Notes under the pieces: model-generated | Databases searched by the model: none | What the model was told of the DNA's origin: nothing | What the model saw: only the letters and a program-made list of their open reading frames with translations | In this document: piece by piece, positions 1 through 11,089 of the stretch | Layout: each line of letters opens with the position of its first letter | Numbering within the stretch: the first letter of the stretch is position 1 | NCBI RefSeq assembly: GCF_963259705.1 | Contig: NC_081842.1 | Span: forward strand, 179,928,349 to 179,992,348 | Length of the DNA: 64,000 bases | Reading direction: 5' to 3' | Source: Myotis daubentonii | Taxonomy: Eukaryota > Chordata > Mammalia > Chiroptera > Vespertilionidae | Translations under genes and position numbers: made by a program

Positions 1-40
1 CTAGTATTCAGCTGTTCTAAGGGGAAAACCATCTATCCAT

Positions 41-235
41 GTATTCATTCATTCATTCATTCATTCTTTCATTCTTTCATTCATTTGTTCGTTCATTTAT
101 TCATGTTATTGTATTTACCCATTTATCAGATATTTATTGAATACCTCCTATTTGCCAGGTACTGTTTTGCATGTTGGGGTTCAACAGTGTTGGGGTTTTT
201 GTTTTGTTTTTTTAAGTAGCCTCTTACATTCTATG
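41..235 (-). repeat. L2 LINE 3' end with ATTC-repeat tail
   Basis: The stretch reads as the reverse complement of an L2 3' end. A tail of ATTC units (41-105, some mutated to TTTC or GTTC) is followed by TATTTATTGAATACCT, a GCCAGGTACTGT block and a GGGGTTCAACAGTG block, in the order expected for L2. It is old and diverged; the tetranucleotide run probably grew from the L2 tail. Confidence 0.7.
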
Positions 236-338
236 GTATGGACATAAGATAGAGTATTGTATGCTGTAAGTTTTTTTTGTTTTTAAATGGTTAAGGACTT
301 GACAGAATTCTTATGATCTAAATGGAAAAGCAGAATGA

Positions 339-609
339 GCCCTGGCTGGTTTGACCCAGTGGTTAGAACATCAGCCCTTGGACTGAAGGTAGTGGGTTTG
401 ATTCCAGTCAAGGGCACGTACTTTGGTTGCAGGCTCAATCCCCAGCCCTGGTTGGTACATGTGTGTGCAGGAGGAAACTAGTTGATGTGTCTCTCTCACA
501 TTGATGTTTCTCTCTCTCTGTCTCTCCCCATCCCTTCCACTCTCTTTAAAAATCAATGGGGAAAAAATGTCCTTAGTTAGGATTAACAACAACAAAAAAA
601 GTAGAAAAA
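339..609 (+). mobile_element. VES SINE with palindromic tail
   Basis: tRNA-derived SINE. A head of GCCCTGGCTGGTTTG type is followed by a B-box-like GTTTGATTCC, the GTCAAGGGCACGTAC block, a CT-rich body and AAAAATCAATGGGG. The tail then has an imperfect palindrome (near 568-585) and AAC units. A perfect 14-bp target duplication, GAAAAGCAGAATGA, flanks it at 325-338 and 610-623. Confidence 0.93.
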
Positions 610-623
610 GAAAAGCAGAATGA

Positions 624-890
624 ATGTTACCCTTTGTGACAGCAGGGCCTGGAGAGCATTATGCTAATTGAAATAAACCAGTCAGAGGAAGACAAGTACC
701 TTTCACTCATATGTAGCATCTATCTAACAAAATGAACCAATAAGCAAAATAGGGGGAGGGATTGAGCAAAAAAAGAAAAAAAAGAGAGAAAGAACTCATG
801 GACACAGACATCAATGTGGTGATTGCAGGAGTAGGAGTGGAGGTGGAGGAGGGTATGGGGGGACAAATGGTCATGGAAAAATATCTATTA
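624..890 (+). mobile_element. L1 3' end fragment
   Basis: Contains the L1 block GGAGAGCATTATGCTAATTG, then a CAGTCAGAGGAAGACAAGTA block, the TCACTCATATGTAGCATC block and an A- and G-rich 3' UTR. This order is typical of L1 3' UTRs in laurasiatherian mammals. Strongly truncated and non-coding. Confidence 0.75.
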
Positions 891-903
891 AAAATATAGA
901 GTA

Positions 904-1130
904 GCCCTAGCTGCTTTGGCTCAGTGGATAGAGTGTCGGCCTGTGGACTGAAGGTTCTTGGGTTCGATTCTACTCAAGGGCACATGCCCGGGTTGCGGGC
1001 TCAATCCTCAGTGGGGGGGGGGGGGGCGGGCATGCAGGAGGCAGCCAATCAATGATTCTCTCTCATCATTGATGTTTCTATCTCTCTATCCCTCTCTCTT
1101 CCTCTCTGAAATCAATAAAAATATATTTTA
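904..1130 (+). mobile_element. VES SINE
   Basis: Complete tRNA-derived SINE: box A region TGGCTCAGTGGATAGAG, box B GGTTCGATTC, GTCAAGGGCACATG-like core, paired TCTCTCATCATTGATG block, CT-rich body, ATCAATAAAAATATATTTT tail. A G-run of about 14 interrupts the core near 1012-1025. Near-perfect target duplication AAAAATATAGAGTA (889-902) against AAAAATGTAGAGTA (1130-1143). Confidence 0.93.
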
Positions 1131-1437
1131 AAAATGTAGAGTATTTTAAATCCTCTTTATAATACTGGATTTGGATGTCATTCCACTATATAAATGTTTG
1201 AGCATTACATTTTCTTTATCCAATGTTAAAATAAACTTCATTAAAAAATCTACATTTTCAATTTTATCTGTGTGTGAGTATGTGTGTCTATTTTGGCAGG
1301 AGTAGAGGAATTAATTATTGGAGTGATATTTGCCGAACAGTGGATGTGTAGCTCTGGTTTTATAGATTATGCATAGATTTTGTTTTCATTTTTGTACTTA
1401 CATTGCTTTTTTCAATAAATATCCATGGCTTAGGTCG

Positions 1438-1630
1438 CAGTGGTTCTCAACCTTCCTAATGCCATGACCCTTTAATACAGTTCCTCATGTTGTGATGACC
1501 CCCAACCATAAAATTATTTTCGTTGCTACTTCATAACTGTAATTTTGCTACTGTTATGAATCGTAATGTAAATATCTGATATGCAGGATGTATTTTCATT
1601 GTTCGTGACCCACAGGTTGAGAACTGCTAG
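1438..1630 (+). mobile_element. SPIN-like non-autonomous hAT, internally deleted
   Basis: Starts with the terminal inverted repeat CAGTGGTTCTCAACC and ends with GGTTGAGAACTGCTAG. Colinear with the fuller copy at 12548-12858 but lacks roughly 120 bases of its middle-to-right part. The flanks TTAGGTCG (1430-1437) and TTAGGGAG (1631-1638) fit an 8-bp hAT target duplication with two mismatches. No transposase. Confidence 0.88.
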
Positions 1631-1639
1631 TTAGGGAGA

Positions 1640-2500
1640 AAAGAAAAGGAAATGAGTAACCAAGGTGTTTACTGGCTATTAAATGACCAGCATGGGTGAG
1701 CGGAGGGTTTTAGAAATGCAGCTATGTGACATAGAAAACTTTGTGTAAAACTGTAATTTATTTGTGTTCTTTGTTTTCCATCCTGAATCTGCCCTTGCTG
1801 TAAAGCCGAGAAGCCCTCTCTCTTGTTGGGCATATTTTACCTGCAGCAAGAGCCACTATTTCTGCCATGATGAAGGGATTTCACGCTAGTGAAGGATGAT
1901 TGAAAAAAATAGCTGCTTTTGGTAATTGATTATTTTGTGTGTGTTACCCTAATGATACTGTCTGAAGGATGAAATATCTTCTCTCCATTTTCTGGAGCTG
2001 CCTTCAGTAACCCCAGTGACAGTGGGCGGCCCTCCCTGGCTTTGCCTACTCCATGGAGGCTGCTGGTCCCAGCCTGGGTGTGCTTCCTCCACCAGAGGGA
2101 ACCCGGCTTGTGAACTCGCCCACAAGAGCCCCTGAGCTGGCCCTGGAGTTTGGAAACCATTAGAAAACTGGGCGATTTCATTATTCATTCACTTGAAATA
2201 ATCTCAGGACTGCTTTCAGTGACATGGTTCCTTTGGCAAATAAAGATAAGCCAAATCCCTGGGCACTCAAAGAAGGGGAAGATTCTCTAAATTAATTCCA
2301 GGCTCAAATAATTCAGCAGTATTTGTAATATTCTGTGCATAAATTGGCAATTTGCTGGTGAGATCAGGAAATGATAAAGGCTTTTTTTCCTCCCTCCCCC
2401 TCCTCATTTCAACAACTGCTGAGGCAGCTATTGGGATAAAAGAAACGTTTTATCCTTAATAAATGTCCTATCAGGTAATGCGCTGATTAAGGGTGTCCAA
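1640..2500. other. Unique DNA, candidate conserved non-coding stretch
   Basis: I see no repeat or gene here. From about 2150 the sequence is AT-rich with homeodomain-like cores (CTAAATTAATTCC, TAATGCGCTGATTAAG) and a pyrimidine tract, a texture common in vertebrate developmental enhancers. That is an impression from composition only; conservation cannot be judged from one sequence. Confidence 0.25.
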
Positions 2501-2693
2501 ACACAGTGCCCCCTCCCCCTTCAAAGCAATTATTTTTTGTCAGAGAAGGAAATAAATGGGGAGCCGAAGACAGTCTTGATGTGTTTTTTGACATGAGAAA
2601 GTTTTATGTGGAAAATAAATACACTAACAATATGAAGAAATGCAGAAATAAGAATGCTAAATTACAGGGTTTTCTCTTCTGTGTAAAGGTGTT

Positions 2694-2981
2694 TTAGTTG
2701 CGTTGCTCTGTGGTGGCTTTGAAAGATCTTATGTCCTTTCTTAGTGCCGAGACCACATCCTTAATCCAAGTGTCAGTATGTCTACAATCTCTTTTCTCCT
2801 TCTCGCAGGCCATTTGCTTGATTTCGGTTCTTACTGAGAAACCTTTGGGAGGGCTGGCAAATCGTTCTCCTCTCCCTCTGCATGTTGAGCCAACTACACA
2901 CCAGAGAAGGACCAGGTAGAGATACAAATACCCTCGTGTTGCTGCCAAAGCTGAGCTGCCTTCCTCCGGCTGGCCCTCCAA
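2694..2981 (-). other. 95-codon open frame with weak chemokine-like C-terminus
   Basis: An uninterrupted minus-strand frame ends at a TAA. Residues about 54-95 have the spacing R-x-E-I ... C ... W-I-K-D-V-V-x-x-L-R-K, loosely like the last exon of CXC or XCL chemokines (third-strand Cys followed by a C-terminal helix). The canonical CxxP is missing, the Cys-to-Trp spacing is one residue short, and no CC or CXC exon is recognisable upstream. A chance resemblance is the more likely reading. Confidence 0.15.
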
Positions 2982-3359
2982 GTCTATGCCTGGAGTCTTT
3001 CTCCAGTCATAATGAGGTCTGCCGAGTTATCAGTCACTCAGCTGGTCACAGAGATGAGGACAGTATTCCTCTCATGTCCCCTCCAAGCTGCCCCTCCCAG
3101 CAGGGACAGGGACGGGGCTTCTCCTGGCTGGCTGACACCTGTGTGCTTGCTCCTTCAAAAAGCGTAGGGAAGGGATGCAGGAGCTGGTTACCTTCCCCTG
3201 GTTTGAAGGACAGCGAGGGTTCCATTGCATGGGCTGCCGGCATCTTTCTCCCTTCCCACTTGATTCATCCATCCATCTGCCTGGCCCTGGCTGTTTGAAA
3301 TCACCTTCCAACACAAAACTAAACTGGTCCTGCCACTCTGGCTTGCTCATCTTTAGGTT

Positions 3360-5100
3360 AGTATGGTTTTAAGCTACTTTGTGATATGCCTACCATTTAC
3401 CCCTCCATCCCCTACCCCCGCCCCCCATTTTATAACTATGCCTCAGCCAGACCCAGCTGTGTATTCACAGGACCTTAAGCCGGGTCTGCCTTCTTAGCAT
3501 TTGCTTCTAAAAATATTCCCATTCTCCTGGGTTGGGTGCCCTTCCCAGTGACCAAAGCATCTTTGTCTGTTTTGCATCCTCCGTATTACTTACCACAGCA
3601 TAGTTTCACTGTTGGTATATTTCTCCATCTCTCCAACTAGACATGTGAGATCTCACATTTGGAACATTGTAGCCACTCATTCATTTTTGGTGGGGTTCAT
3701 ACAGGAATGGAAAAGAAATAGAACAATAAGCTTTACATTGAATCCCACAGAAAGGAGGTTACCAAACTGATTTTTTTGTTTTGCTTTTTTTAAATAAAAA
3801 TAAATCTTTCTTAATTATTTCCTTATTATTTTAAAGATACCTCAAACTAGGCAAGAGGTTTATTAATATCAATGCAGTCATATAGAATAAGAGCGCTCAC
3901 CTCATCCAGGATCCTTTCAGGCAACCTACATGACTCTTTAATCCAATGCTATGTTGTGAGGACTAGTTTTACTTAGCTGAAATCCTACCCACCTCACTAC
4001 AGAATCAAATAAGAGAATATGGGCTGTGAGCCAGGTTTTCACTGAGAATTAGCGATGGATAAAAGTTATTTTTAAATATAAGGGAAGGGCAAATGAATGT
4101 ATCTTTACATTGGATATAAATGGAGTTTTTCCCTATTATTAAATCTACTCTTTTAAGTTATACAGCAACTTCTTTGAAGTCTTTGACTCACTAATATGGG
4201 GTAACAATGGCTGTGATTTATCCTTAAGGGCTTAAAGGAAAGGGAAGACAGCTGGAGGGGTGTTTCACTTTCATCTTGCAGGGAGACTTTCTCCATGTGT
4301 TCTCAGGCCCAGGTGGAGCAGGGATGCTGGGGAGGCTCCCTGGACAAGGGGTCATTTCCTGTCAGTATGTCTACATCAGCTCACTGTGATCCCTCCCCAT
4401 CCCTCTGATCACATAGGAAGTCCAACATTTCCTGTTTCCAAAATCACTGTCTCCAAAGACAGGAGGAAAACTGCTGTCAGCAGGTTTTGTTTGGAAGAAA
4501 AAGGTTTCAGGCACAGCAAGAAAAAAAGAAAACACCTTTCTATTTTAATAAGCACGTTGAAAGGAAAGAGATTTTTCTTCGCTTTCTGTTGAAACTGAAC
4601 TGATGAAAGTCCCCAAAAGAGAAAATCAAGGGGGCAGCAGTTAATGCACCTGTCTAATGATGCCTCTCTCTGTCTCCTCAAGAGTGTGTTTAAGCTTCTT
4701 ACTGGCTGTCTCAGGGTTCTTGAGGTTATTGTCTGTATAAAATGCTAAACCTTTAAATACTTAGTTACAAAATTATTCATCTCTAGCAGGCAAGACAGTT
4801 AGTTATAAAAGATTGGTCTCTAAAGGAGCCGTCTGGGTATAAGATGAAGCTGTGTGCGTCCTCTAAAAATATTCTGTAAATCTCAGCGTTTCAATGGGTT
4901 CTAAGGCCATTTGTGATTGACATGATACCCAGGCAGTATGATAATGACTGGGCTCTCAGAAATGGCCCTGCACGAGGCTAAGGCCAAAGCCATTCTCTTC
5001 CTTCTTGCAGTAAAACCTTTCACTTCAAAAAAAAATACTGTTGTTTGCACAGACAGTTGACTATTTAAACTAGCATATTCAAAGGACAGTCATTCACATT
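3360..5100. other. Unique or unclassified DNA
   Basis: No gene, RNA or confidently named repeat. Short frames here have no domain features. Several patches (for example 3830-4150, 4700-5000) are AT-rich and could be very old repeats too diverged to name by eye. Confidence 0.4.
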
Positions 5101-5118
5101 GGGACGCTCTTCTGGCCT

Positions 5119-5122
<4 letters not shown>

Positions 5123-5153
<31 letters not shown>
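5123..5153. repeat. (TG)n microsatellite
   Basis: About 15 uninterrupted TG units. Confidence 0.97.
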
Positions 5154-5156
<3 letters not shown>

Positions 5157-5315
5157 AGAATGACATGTGGGCAACTAGACATCCTAATGTTTTTATTTAA
5201 AATAATGTATACTTTAAAAAATAAATTCAATGACATCACATTTTGTTTTTCCAATCAATTAATATTACCTCTCCCTCCCTTGCCCCGAACCACTATGCTC
5301 ACAATTTCTGAACTT

Positions 5316-5725
5316 TGATATGGTAAAAAGAATATAAGCTTTGAAACCAGAAAGACCCAAGTTGAAATCCTAGGCGTTGAAGGGTGGGTGGATAGGAGGT
5401 GATCCACCACAGAACTCGTATGCATGTATGTATAACCCATGGACACAGACAATAGGTTGGTGAAGGCCGGGGTCGGGGTGAGGGTGTGCAGGGGCAGACT
5501 GAAGGGGGTCAATGGAGGGAAAAAGGGGACATATATAATCCTTTCAACAATAAAGATTAAAAAAATAAAAAATAATTAAAAAAATAAAATAAAAATTGCT
5601 GTCTGGATGAGTTTAGTCAAGTTTCTTTACCTTTATGGGTCTCAGATTTCTTATTTGTAAAATGAGGACTGAAAGTATCCTCCTTAAAGAGATTACATGA
5701 AATTATGCATATAGAGCATTTAGTA
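5316..5725 (+). repeat. MIR SINE split by an L1 insertion
   Basis: Left half (5316-5371) reads like the MIR 5' part, with AGCTTTGAAACCAGAAAGAC and AAGTTGAAATCCTAG. Right half (5597-5725) resumes with the MIR core and 3' part, TTTCTTTACC ... TTGTAAAATGAGGA. The material between is an L1 3' end, so the MIR predates it. Confidence 0.65.
5372..5596 (+). mobile_element. Truncated L1 3' end
   Basis: Short bat-type L1 3' terminus: TATAACCCATGGACACAGACA, G-rich tract, GGGGTCAATGGAGGG, TTTCAACAATAAAGATT and an A-rich tail. The same terminus recurs at 27440-27672, so it is a family and not unique DNA. Confidence 0.75.
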
Positions 5726-5961
5726 ATTTAATGAGGTAACAAAAAAGAACTAAATAAGTGTATTTACCAAAATAATGAATTAGTGAAAAGCTGTTGGTTA
5801 GTGAATAATGATTCCTAGCTGCGGGCCCAATATTTTGTAATGGTAAGCAAGTACAAATTATGAAATGCTGTGGATTCTTACTAGAATGTGAGGAAATGAA
5901 AAATCTTAGATTTGCTAGTGTCTGTGTTAAATATGTGCTGGGCCATAGGTAAATCTCAAAA

Positions 5962-6006
5962 ATAAACAAACAAACAAACAAACAAAAAAACAACACAAAA
6001 AACAAC
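5962..6006. repeat. (AAAC)n repeat
   Basis: AAAC units run into A-rich sequence. Confidence 0.9.
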
Positions 6007-6329
6007 CTCTCTAGGTTTGCCATTACAGGATTTCAACATGGGATAGAAGGAGGAAGATAAATATAGTTTTTAATATGTTTGCTGTCTCCCCTAGTTTATG
6101 ACCTCCTGTGAAGGTACTGCCTTAGTTTTACATATTTTTATTTCTTAATAGTTGTAGCCTGTACCCAAAAGATATTGAAGGATTAGTAACATAAATAACC
6201 ACACTATCAAACGTAGACAGATTGGTGCACTGTGTTCTGCCAATTGAGGTGCAGAACTAACATTTGTCTCCATACAAAACTCCTGCAAACTACATGGTCC
6301 ATGGCAATGAATTTGATTTATCTGGGCAA

Positions 6330-6440
6330 AGGCACAGATCTAGTCTCAGCTCCACTGCTAACTAGTTTAGTGGTCATGGGCATGCACTTTTATTTCATTG
6401 GGCTCTGACTTCCTCCTCATAAGTTGAGTCCAGGACAGCC
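6330..6440 (+). repeat. MIR fragment
   Basis: Diverged MIR core: CAGCTCCACTGCTAACTAG, then the position of the usual 'tgacc ttggg' block, then TCTGACTTCCTCCTCATAAG. Confidence 0.5.
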
Positions 6441-6539
6441 ATAGTTTGCTGAATAAGTGTGTGCCAGTCCTGATTGGACACATGGGGACCTACAGGTTAA
6501 TGGGACACAGGCCCTTTCTTCCAAAACTACCTTTTAAGA

Positions 6540-6950
6540 GGGAGATAGATCTGTACATTTCTAATTAGAACATGACAGATGCAAAAAGAAAATTACTGCA
6601 AGACACACAGAGAAGAACCTATTTTAGTCTAAAAAAATAGATGATCTGAACAGCATAATAGAAGAGGAAATGCCTGGGCAGAAATCTGAATAGAGAGAGT
6701 AACTGTCAATGCAGCAAGTTGTACTGATGGAGTGAAGAGGAGGAAGGAGCATTAGGTCATTCTAGGCAGAGGGTTAGCCTATGCAGATTCAGAAAAAGAT
6801 ATGATGTGTTTGGATCAAATTATAAGTAGAAGTATTTGGTTGAGAGCTTATTAGAGTGGGGACATTATTTTATTCACTGATATATCCCTAGCTCAAAAAA
6901 GGGGCCTGGGACATGATATTCAACAAACAGATGATGGAAAGTAACTTGGC
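6540..6950. repeat. L2 fragments
   Basis: Around 6660-6790 the text resembles the reverse strand of L2 (AGGAAATGCCTGGGCAGAA ... ATTCTAGGCAGAGGG). Around 6850-6930 a forward L2 3' part is suggested (GGGGACATTATTTTATTCAC ... ACATGATATTCAACAAA). Very diverged. Confidence 0.45.
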
Positions 6951-7012
6951 ATAAGTCAAATATGGATGTTTTTCTCCATATATTCAAGCTTCCACATCAT
7001 AATTCAGTGACT

Positions 7013-7225
7013 AGCCCTAGCCAGCGTGGCTCTGTTGGTCAGGCATTGCCCCATGCACTGAAACTTTGAAGGTTCAATTCCTGGTCAGGGCACATGCTTG
7101 GGTTGTGGGCTTGATCCCTGGTAAGGAGCAGGCAGTTGTTCAATGTTCTGCTCTCACATCGATGTTTCTCTCTCTCCCTCTCCCTTCCTATCTCTCTAAA
7201 AATCAATTTGAAATGTTTAAAAAAA
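7013..7225 (+). mobile_element. VES SINE
   Basis: Head AGCCCTAGCCAGCGTGGCTC, B box GGTTCAATTCC, GTCAGGGCACATGC core, CT-rich body, AAAATCAATTTGAAATG tail. Perfect 12-bp target duplication AATTCAGTGACT at 7001-7012 and 7226-7237. Confidence 0.93.
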
Positions 7226-7239
7226 ATTCAGTGACTCTA

Positions 7240-8480
7240 TTTCTTTGATTATTTGTCTTATTTTCCCAACTAGATCCTAAGTTCCTAACCATCAAAAAGC
7301 ACATAGAAGGCCTTCAGTAGACACTTGACAATTGAGTAATTGGGTCAAGTCTGAAACACTGTGTGAAACCTGATGGGAAGGTCTGACTTGGCACGGCCCA
7401 CATCTAGGGATCATACCTCCCTTCTCTGAGGGGAAGCAGAAATCAGGTGGGGTGATGCTGAGAATTATTCTGGGAAGCATGATAGTCAAGCCAATACAGC
7501 CTCAGCAAGGGATGCGACTGGGTTTCACAAGGAGGAAAAGTGCTCGGGAACGATGCATTGGAGATTAAAAAACATCGCATGCACTGTAATGAGGGTCTGA
7601 GCAAACACAGATACCCGTGGTTAAAGAAAATAACAGTTCCTATGCAACCAGTACAACTGTGGGTGTCGGGGACCTTCCTACTTCATTATTCTGAGGAATA
7701 GCATTATCGGGGAATTGCAAAGATTTGAGCTTCAAAATCAATGTGTGCTGAGAAGTACACGGTAGGAAAGCCAGAAGCTATAATACTCTGAACACTGTGT
7801 TTATAGTCAATTTTGAGAAAGTCCATGAATTCAAATTCAAGGACAGGTTCTCAGCACTGGCACTTGTTAGCTGATAGACATGCATTTTTTTTTTTTTGTT
7901 CTTTTAGAAGTGTTTAACGAGTATTTACTATTTGCAAGCATGGTCTAGTTCTGTTGTGTGTTCAGAGCTGTGGGTGCTGCCCTAAAGGAGGGTGCAGTTG
8001 TATTAGTTAGGGGACTTCCAGCCCCTCTCATCCAAAATGTGTAGTCATTGAAGAAAAGTTGGAGTTAAATTCTTGTTCATGTTAGTCCTGGACAGAAGAA
8101 CCAGTTGGCGGGCATCTGTTTCCATGCAGTCATTCAGGAACACAGATGAAAGGAGGCCCTGTCGTTCTCTACAAGCAGATTCAAGCCCTTCCTAGGGCTG
8201 GCCTCCATTCTGGATAACTGGAAGAGACAACAGAAAGGGAAGCCTGTCCACAGGTGATCTTTATGGGCCAGGCCTGATAGTGGCACTCATCACTTCCACT
8301 TATATCCCATGGGCTAGCACTGGTCACAAGACCACACCTAATTGCAAGGGAGGCTGGGAAATGTGGTCTGGCTTTGAGAGCACCCTGCGATCTCTGTTTG
8401 CACTCTACTGCAGAAGATACATTTGGATCCAAGTCTCTGGCAATACAAGCAAAAGGAGGACCATGTAAATGTATTGACTA
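7240..8480. other. Unique or unclassified DNA
   Basis: Nothing nameable. A poly-T run near 7886-7898 is the only low-complexity feature. Confidence 0.4.
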
Positions 8481-8489
8481 CTAGGTGAT

Positions 8490-8625
8490 CACCCCCTTGC
8501 TTTATACTTCCACACAAATTATAGCCTTTTGTCCTCCAAATAATTTCATCAATTATATGCCATTATCTTCATTTTACAAAAGAAGAAATAGAGAGTGGGT
8601 GTTGTAAGTAACTTTGGATGGTGTG
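8490..8625 (-). repeat. MIR fragment
   Basis: Reverse-strand MIR features: CATTATCTTCATTTTACAAA followed by AGAAGAAATAGAGAG, the complement of the typical 'cctcatctgtaaaatg' region. Confidence 0.55.
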
Positions 8626-8939
8626 TATTTGATGTCACAGGTTGAAGGAGAAAGGAAGTTTTGATGCAATCCTGTGTCCTTAATTTACAGGGCAATTAAT
8701 ATTGTTTTCACTGGTTGAGAGTAACAAAGCAATGAGTAGTGTCCTGCACTTCTCAAGACAGACTTTTCAGTGGGAGATTATTAGTCCTTATTTTAGTTTG
8801 TCCTTTACCGAATTGTTGATGATGTGTGACTTCATCAGCTTTAAGGCATGGAACAGAGACTCGTTGCTCAGTCATTTGCCATCTATATCCATCTTTCCAA
8901 CATTGGTCCATTTGTTCATCTGTCCTTTATTTTATGAAA

Positions 8940-9245
8940 CATGTCTAATATTTATTGTGCCCATAGATCCACTGGGAGCAGATGGATCCTGGCATTGCCT
9001 ACCCTGTGACAAAAGCAATGTTGGTGGTGGCTTCTACACACTAAGAATATAGACCAGTCCCAACAACTACACAGGAGCCTGACTTATGGAGGCAAATGAA
9101 AAGGACACTGAGGGTGTGCCCATTGAATGTGCCTAGCAACATGTTTGGTATTTGGAACCCGAAGGCAAAAGGAAATGGGGCGTTGCCTTTGACAAGCTAG
9201 CTGTCTAGTCAGGGAATGGACATAGAAAAAGATAATTAAAATGTT
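8940..9245 (-). repeat. L2 fragment interrupted by a 158-bp inverted copy
   Basis: AATATTTATTGTGCCCAT (to 8964) and CATTGAATGTGCCTAGCAAC (from 9121) join into one reverse-strand L2 reading if the sequence between is removed. L2-like text then continues through TAGTCAGGGAATGGACATAG. The interruption is the left arm of an inverted duplication, listed separately. Confidence 0.6.
8963..9120 (+). repeat. Inverted duplication, left arm (inserted copy)
   Basis: These 158 bases are the reverse complement of 9521-9678 with only two substitutions that I can find (near 9004 and 9055). The arm sits inside an L2 and is bordered by a 9-bp direct duplication, TGTGCCCAT, at 8956-8964 and 9115-9123. This marks it as the inserted, derived copy. 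It has no transposon ends, A/B box or A tail. Confidence 0.95.
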
Positions 9246-9520
9246 GTTAGTTTTTTTAAAGGGCATGGGACAAAAAATGCAATTGGTGTAAGAGATGGGA
9301 CAAGCCCAGAAGAGGATGTAAAAAAGGGGAATAAATAAATAGACTTGGGGAAGTGGAGTATTTTCACATTAAGGAAGGAGTAGGCAGAATATTTTGGTAG
9401 AGCAAATAATAAAGATTAAGGAAACGAGGAATCTGAAGCTGGATTTTTACTTTAAGCTGACTAGAAGATGACTTTGGGGAGTAGCAGATGTGGATGGGCT
9501 GGATATAAATGTTTAAGAAA

Positions 9521-9678
9521 GGCACACCCTCAGTGTCCTTTTCATTTGCCTCCATAAGTCAGGCTCCTGTGTAGTTGTTGGGACTTGTCTATATTCTTAG
9601 TGTGTAGAAGCCACCACCAACATTGCTTTTGTCACATGGTAGGCAATGCCAGGATCCATCTGCTCCCAGTGGATCTAT
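9521..9678 (-). repeat. Inverted duplication, right arm (probable source)
   Basis: Partner of 8963-9120 across a 400-bp spacer (9121-9520). No direct duplication is visible at its edges (AAGAAA on the left, CTCTCTAAAG on the right), so it looks like the original locus that templated the left arm. Confidence 0.93.
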
Positions 9679-9947
9679 CTCTCTAAAGGCCCAAATGATG
9701 ACAGAATCTGACAAGGAGTAAACTTCCAGTGCATCAAAAACTGCCTGGTACAGCAGGCAAGCCTGACATGCAAAATGGGAGTCCTAGATAGGGGTCAGAA
9801 ACTGGATGGATGCAAGAACAGAGGAGAACAGTGAGCAACAGAATACAGAGCAGGGACAAGGGGGGGCGGGGAACCAAGGCATTGGCTTTGAGCATGGTTG
9901 ATGGTTGACTCTCCCCTCCCCATTCTTCACATTCTTCCCCCTACCCC

Positions 9948-9952
<5 letters not shown>

Positions 9953-10002
<50 letters not shown>
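9953..10002. repeat. (GA)n microsatellite
   Basis: About 25 GA units. Confidence 0.97.
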
Positions 10003-10008
<6 letters not shown>

Positions 10009-10806
10009 TGAATGTGTGCTGGGGGGAGGAAGGAAGAAGTGGGAGGGAGATGGAGAAAGAGATTAAGATTCTGCTTATTGGGAGCTTGATGGATGTTTAG
10101 AGTTTGATTAGTTTAGTCATCAGCAAAAGACACAGGATTGGAAGCAAAAAGTCTCCGGAAAAGTTACTGTGTAGGTCCATGCATATAAGAGTGTGCTGGA
10201 GAGATGCATCATTAACCACTAAGCCTCTATGGATTTTTTCTAAGTGCATCTCAAATGCTATATTCATCCACACTGATTTCCGGGACCACTCATAATTATA
10301 CCAGTAAGGCAGCCCTTAAGAATTAATAAAATAAAAATAATAATAATAAGAAGAAGAAACATGTAAGTATTGATCCATCATGGCTGGTCAATCTTGTCTT
10401 TCCCATTTAGCTGGTGAGTAATTAGTGCTGCTAACGTGTGTGATGGCTCTCACATAAACTAAAGTAACTCTGCAGGAGGAACCTCATAGCACCCACTTTA
10501 GGACTCTCTAGCAGCTGGTGACAACCCATTTCAAATCAATTCAACAAGTACTTATTGAGCATCTACTAAGCATGTGAATTGTGCTGCTAGAATAACAATG
10601 ATCAAAGAATATTGATCTGAAATTGCCCTTCTTAAAATGGTTCCAGTTGCTCTGTGATGTTCAGAATCATGGCTCTAGGGAATGACAAATGGAAACTGTT
10701 GAAAACATGGGTTCTGTTTAAATATGTTTTGAAATGCTTAGTGAGAATTTGGGTTCTTTTACAAATGAAAAGGAGGTTTAAAAGTTGTTTTAAGAATGGT
10801 CAGTAG

Positions 10807-11005
10807 GCCCTAGCTGGTTTGGCTCACTGGATAGAGCATCAGCCTGGGGACTGAAGGGTCCCAGGTTCGATTCCAGTCAAGGGCATGTACCTTGGTTGTG
10901 GGCACATCCCCAGTAGGGGGTGTGCAGGAGGCAGCTGATCAATGCTTCTCTCTCATCAATGTTTCTAAAACTCTATCCCTCTCCCTTCCTCTCTGTAAAA
11001 AAGCA

Positions 11006-11067
<62 letters not shown>
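10807..11067 (+). mobile_element. VES SINE with (TA)n-expanded tail
   Basis: Full-length: box A TGGCTCACTGGATAGAG, box B GGTTCGATTCC, GTCAAGGGCATGTAC core, GCAGCTGATCAATG block, CT-rich body. The AATAAATATA tail has grown into a (TA)n run at 11010-11066. Perfect 15-bp target duplication AAGAATGGTCAGTAG at 10792-10806 and 11068-11082, so the insertion is young. Confidence 0.96.
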
Positions 11068-11071
<4 letters not shown>

Positions 11072-11089
11072 ATGGTCAGTAGATTATGA

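Noticed and set aside
339..420. tRNA genes at the SINE heads
   Set aside because: A and B boxes are present, but these are tRNA-derived SINE heads that do not fold into complete functional tRNAs and are followed by SINE bodies.
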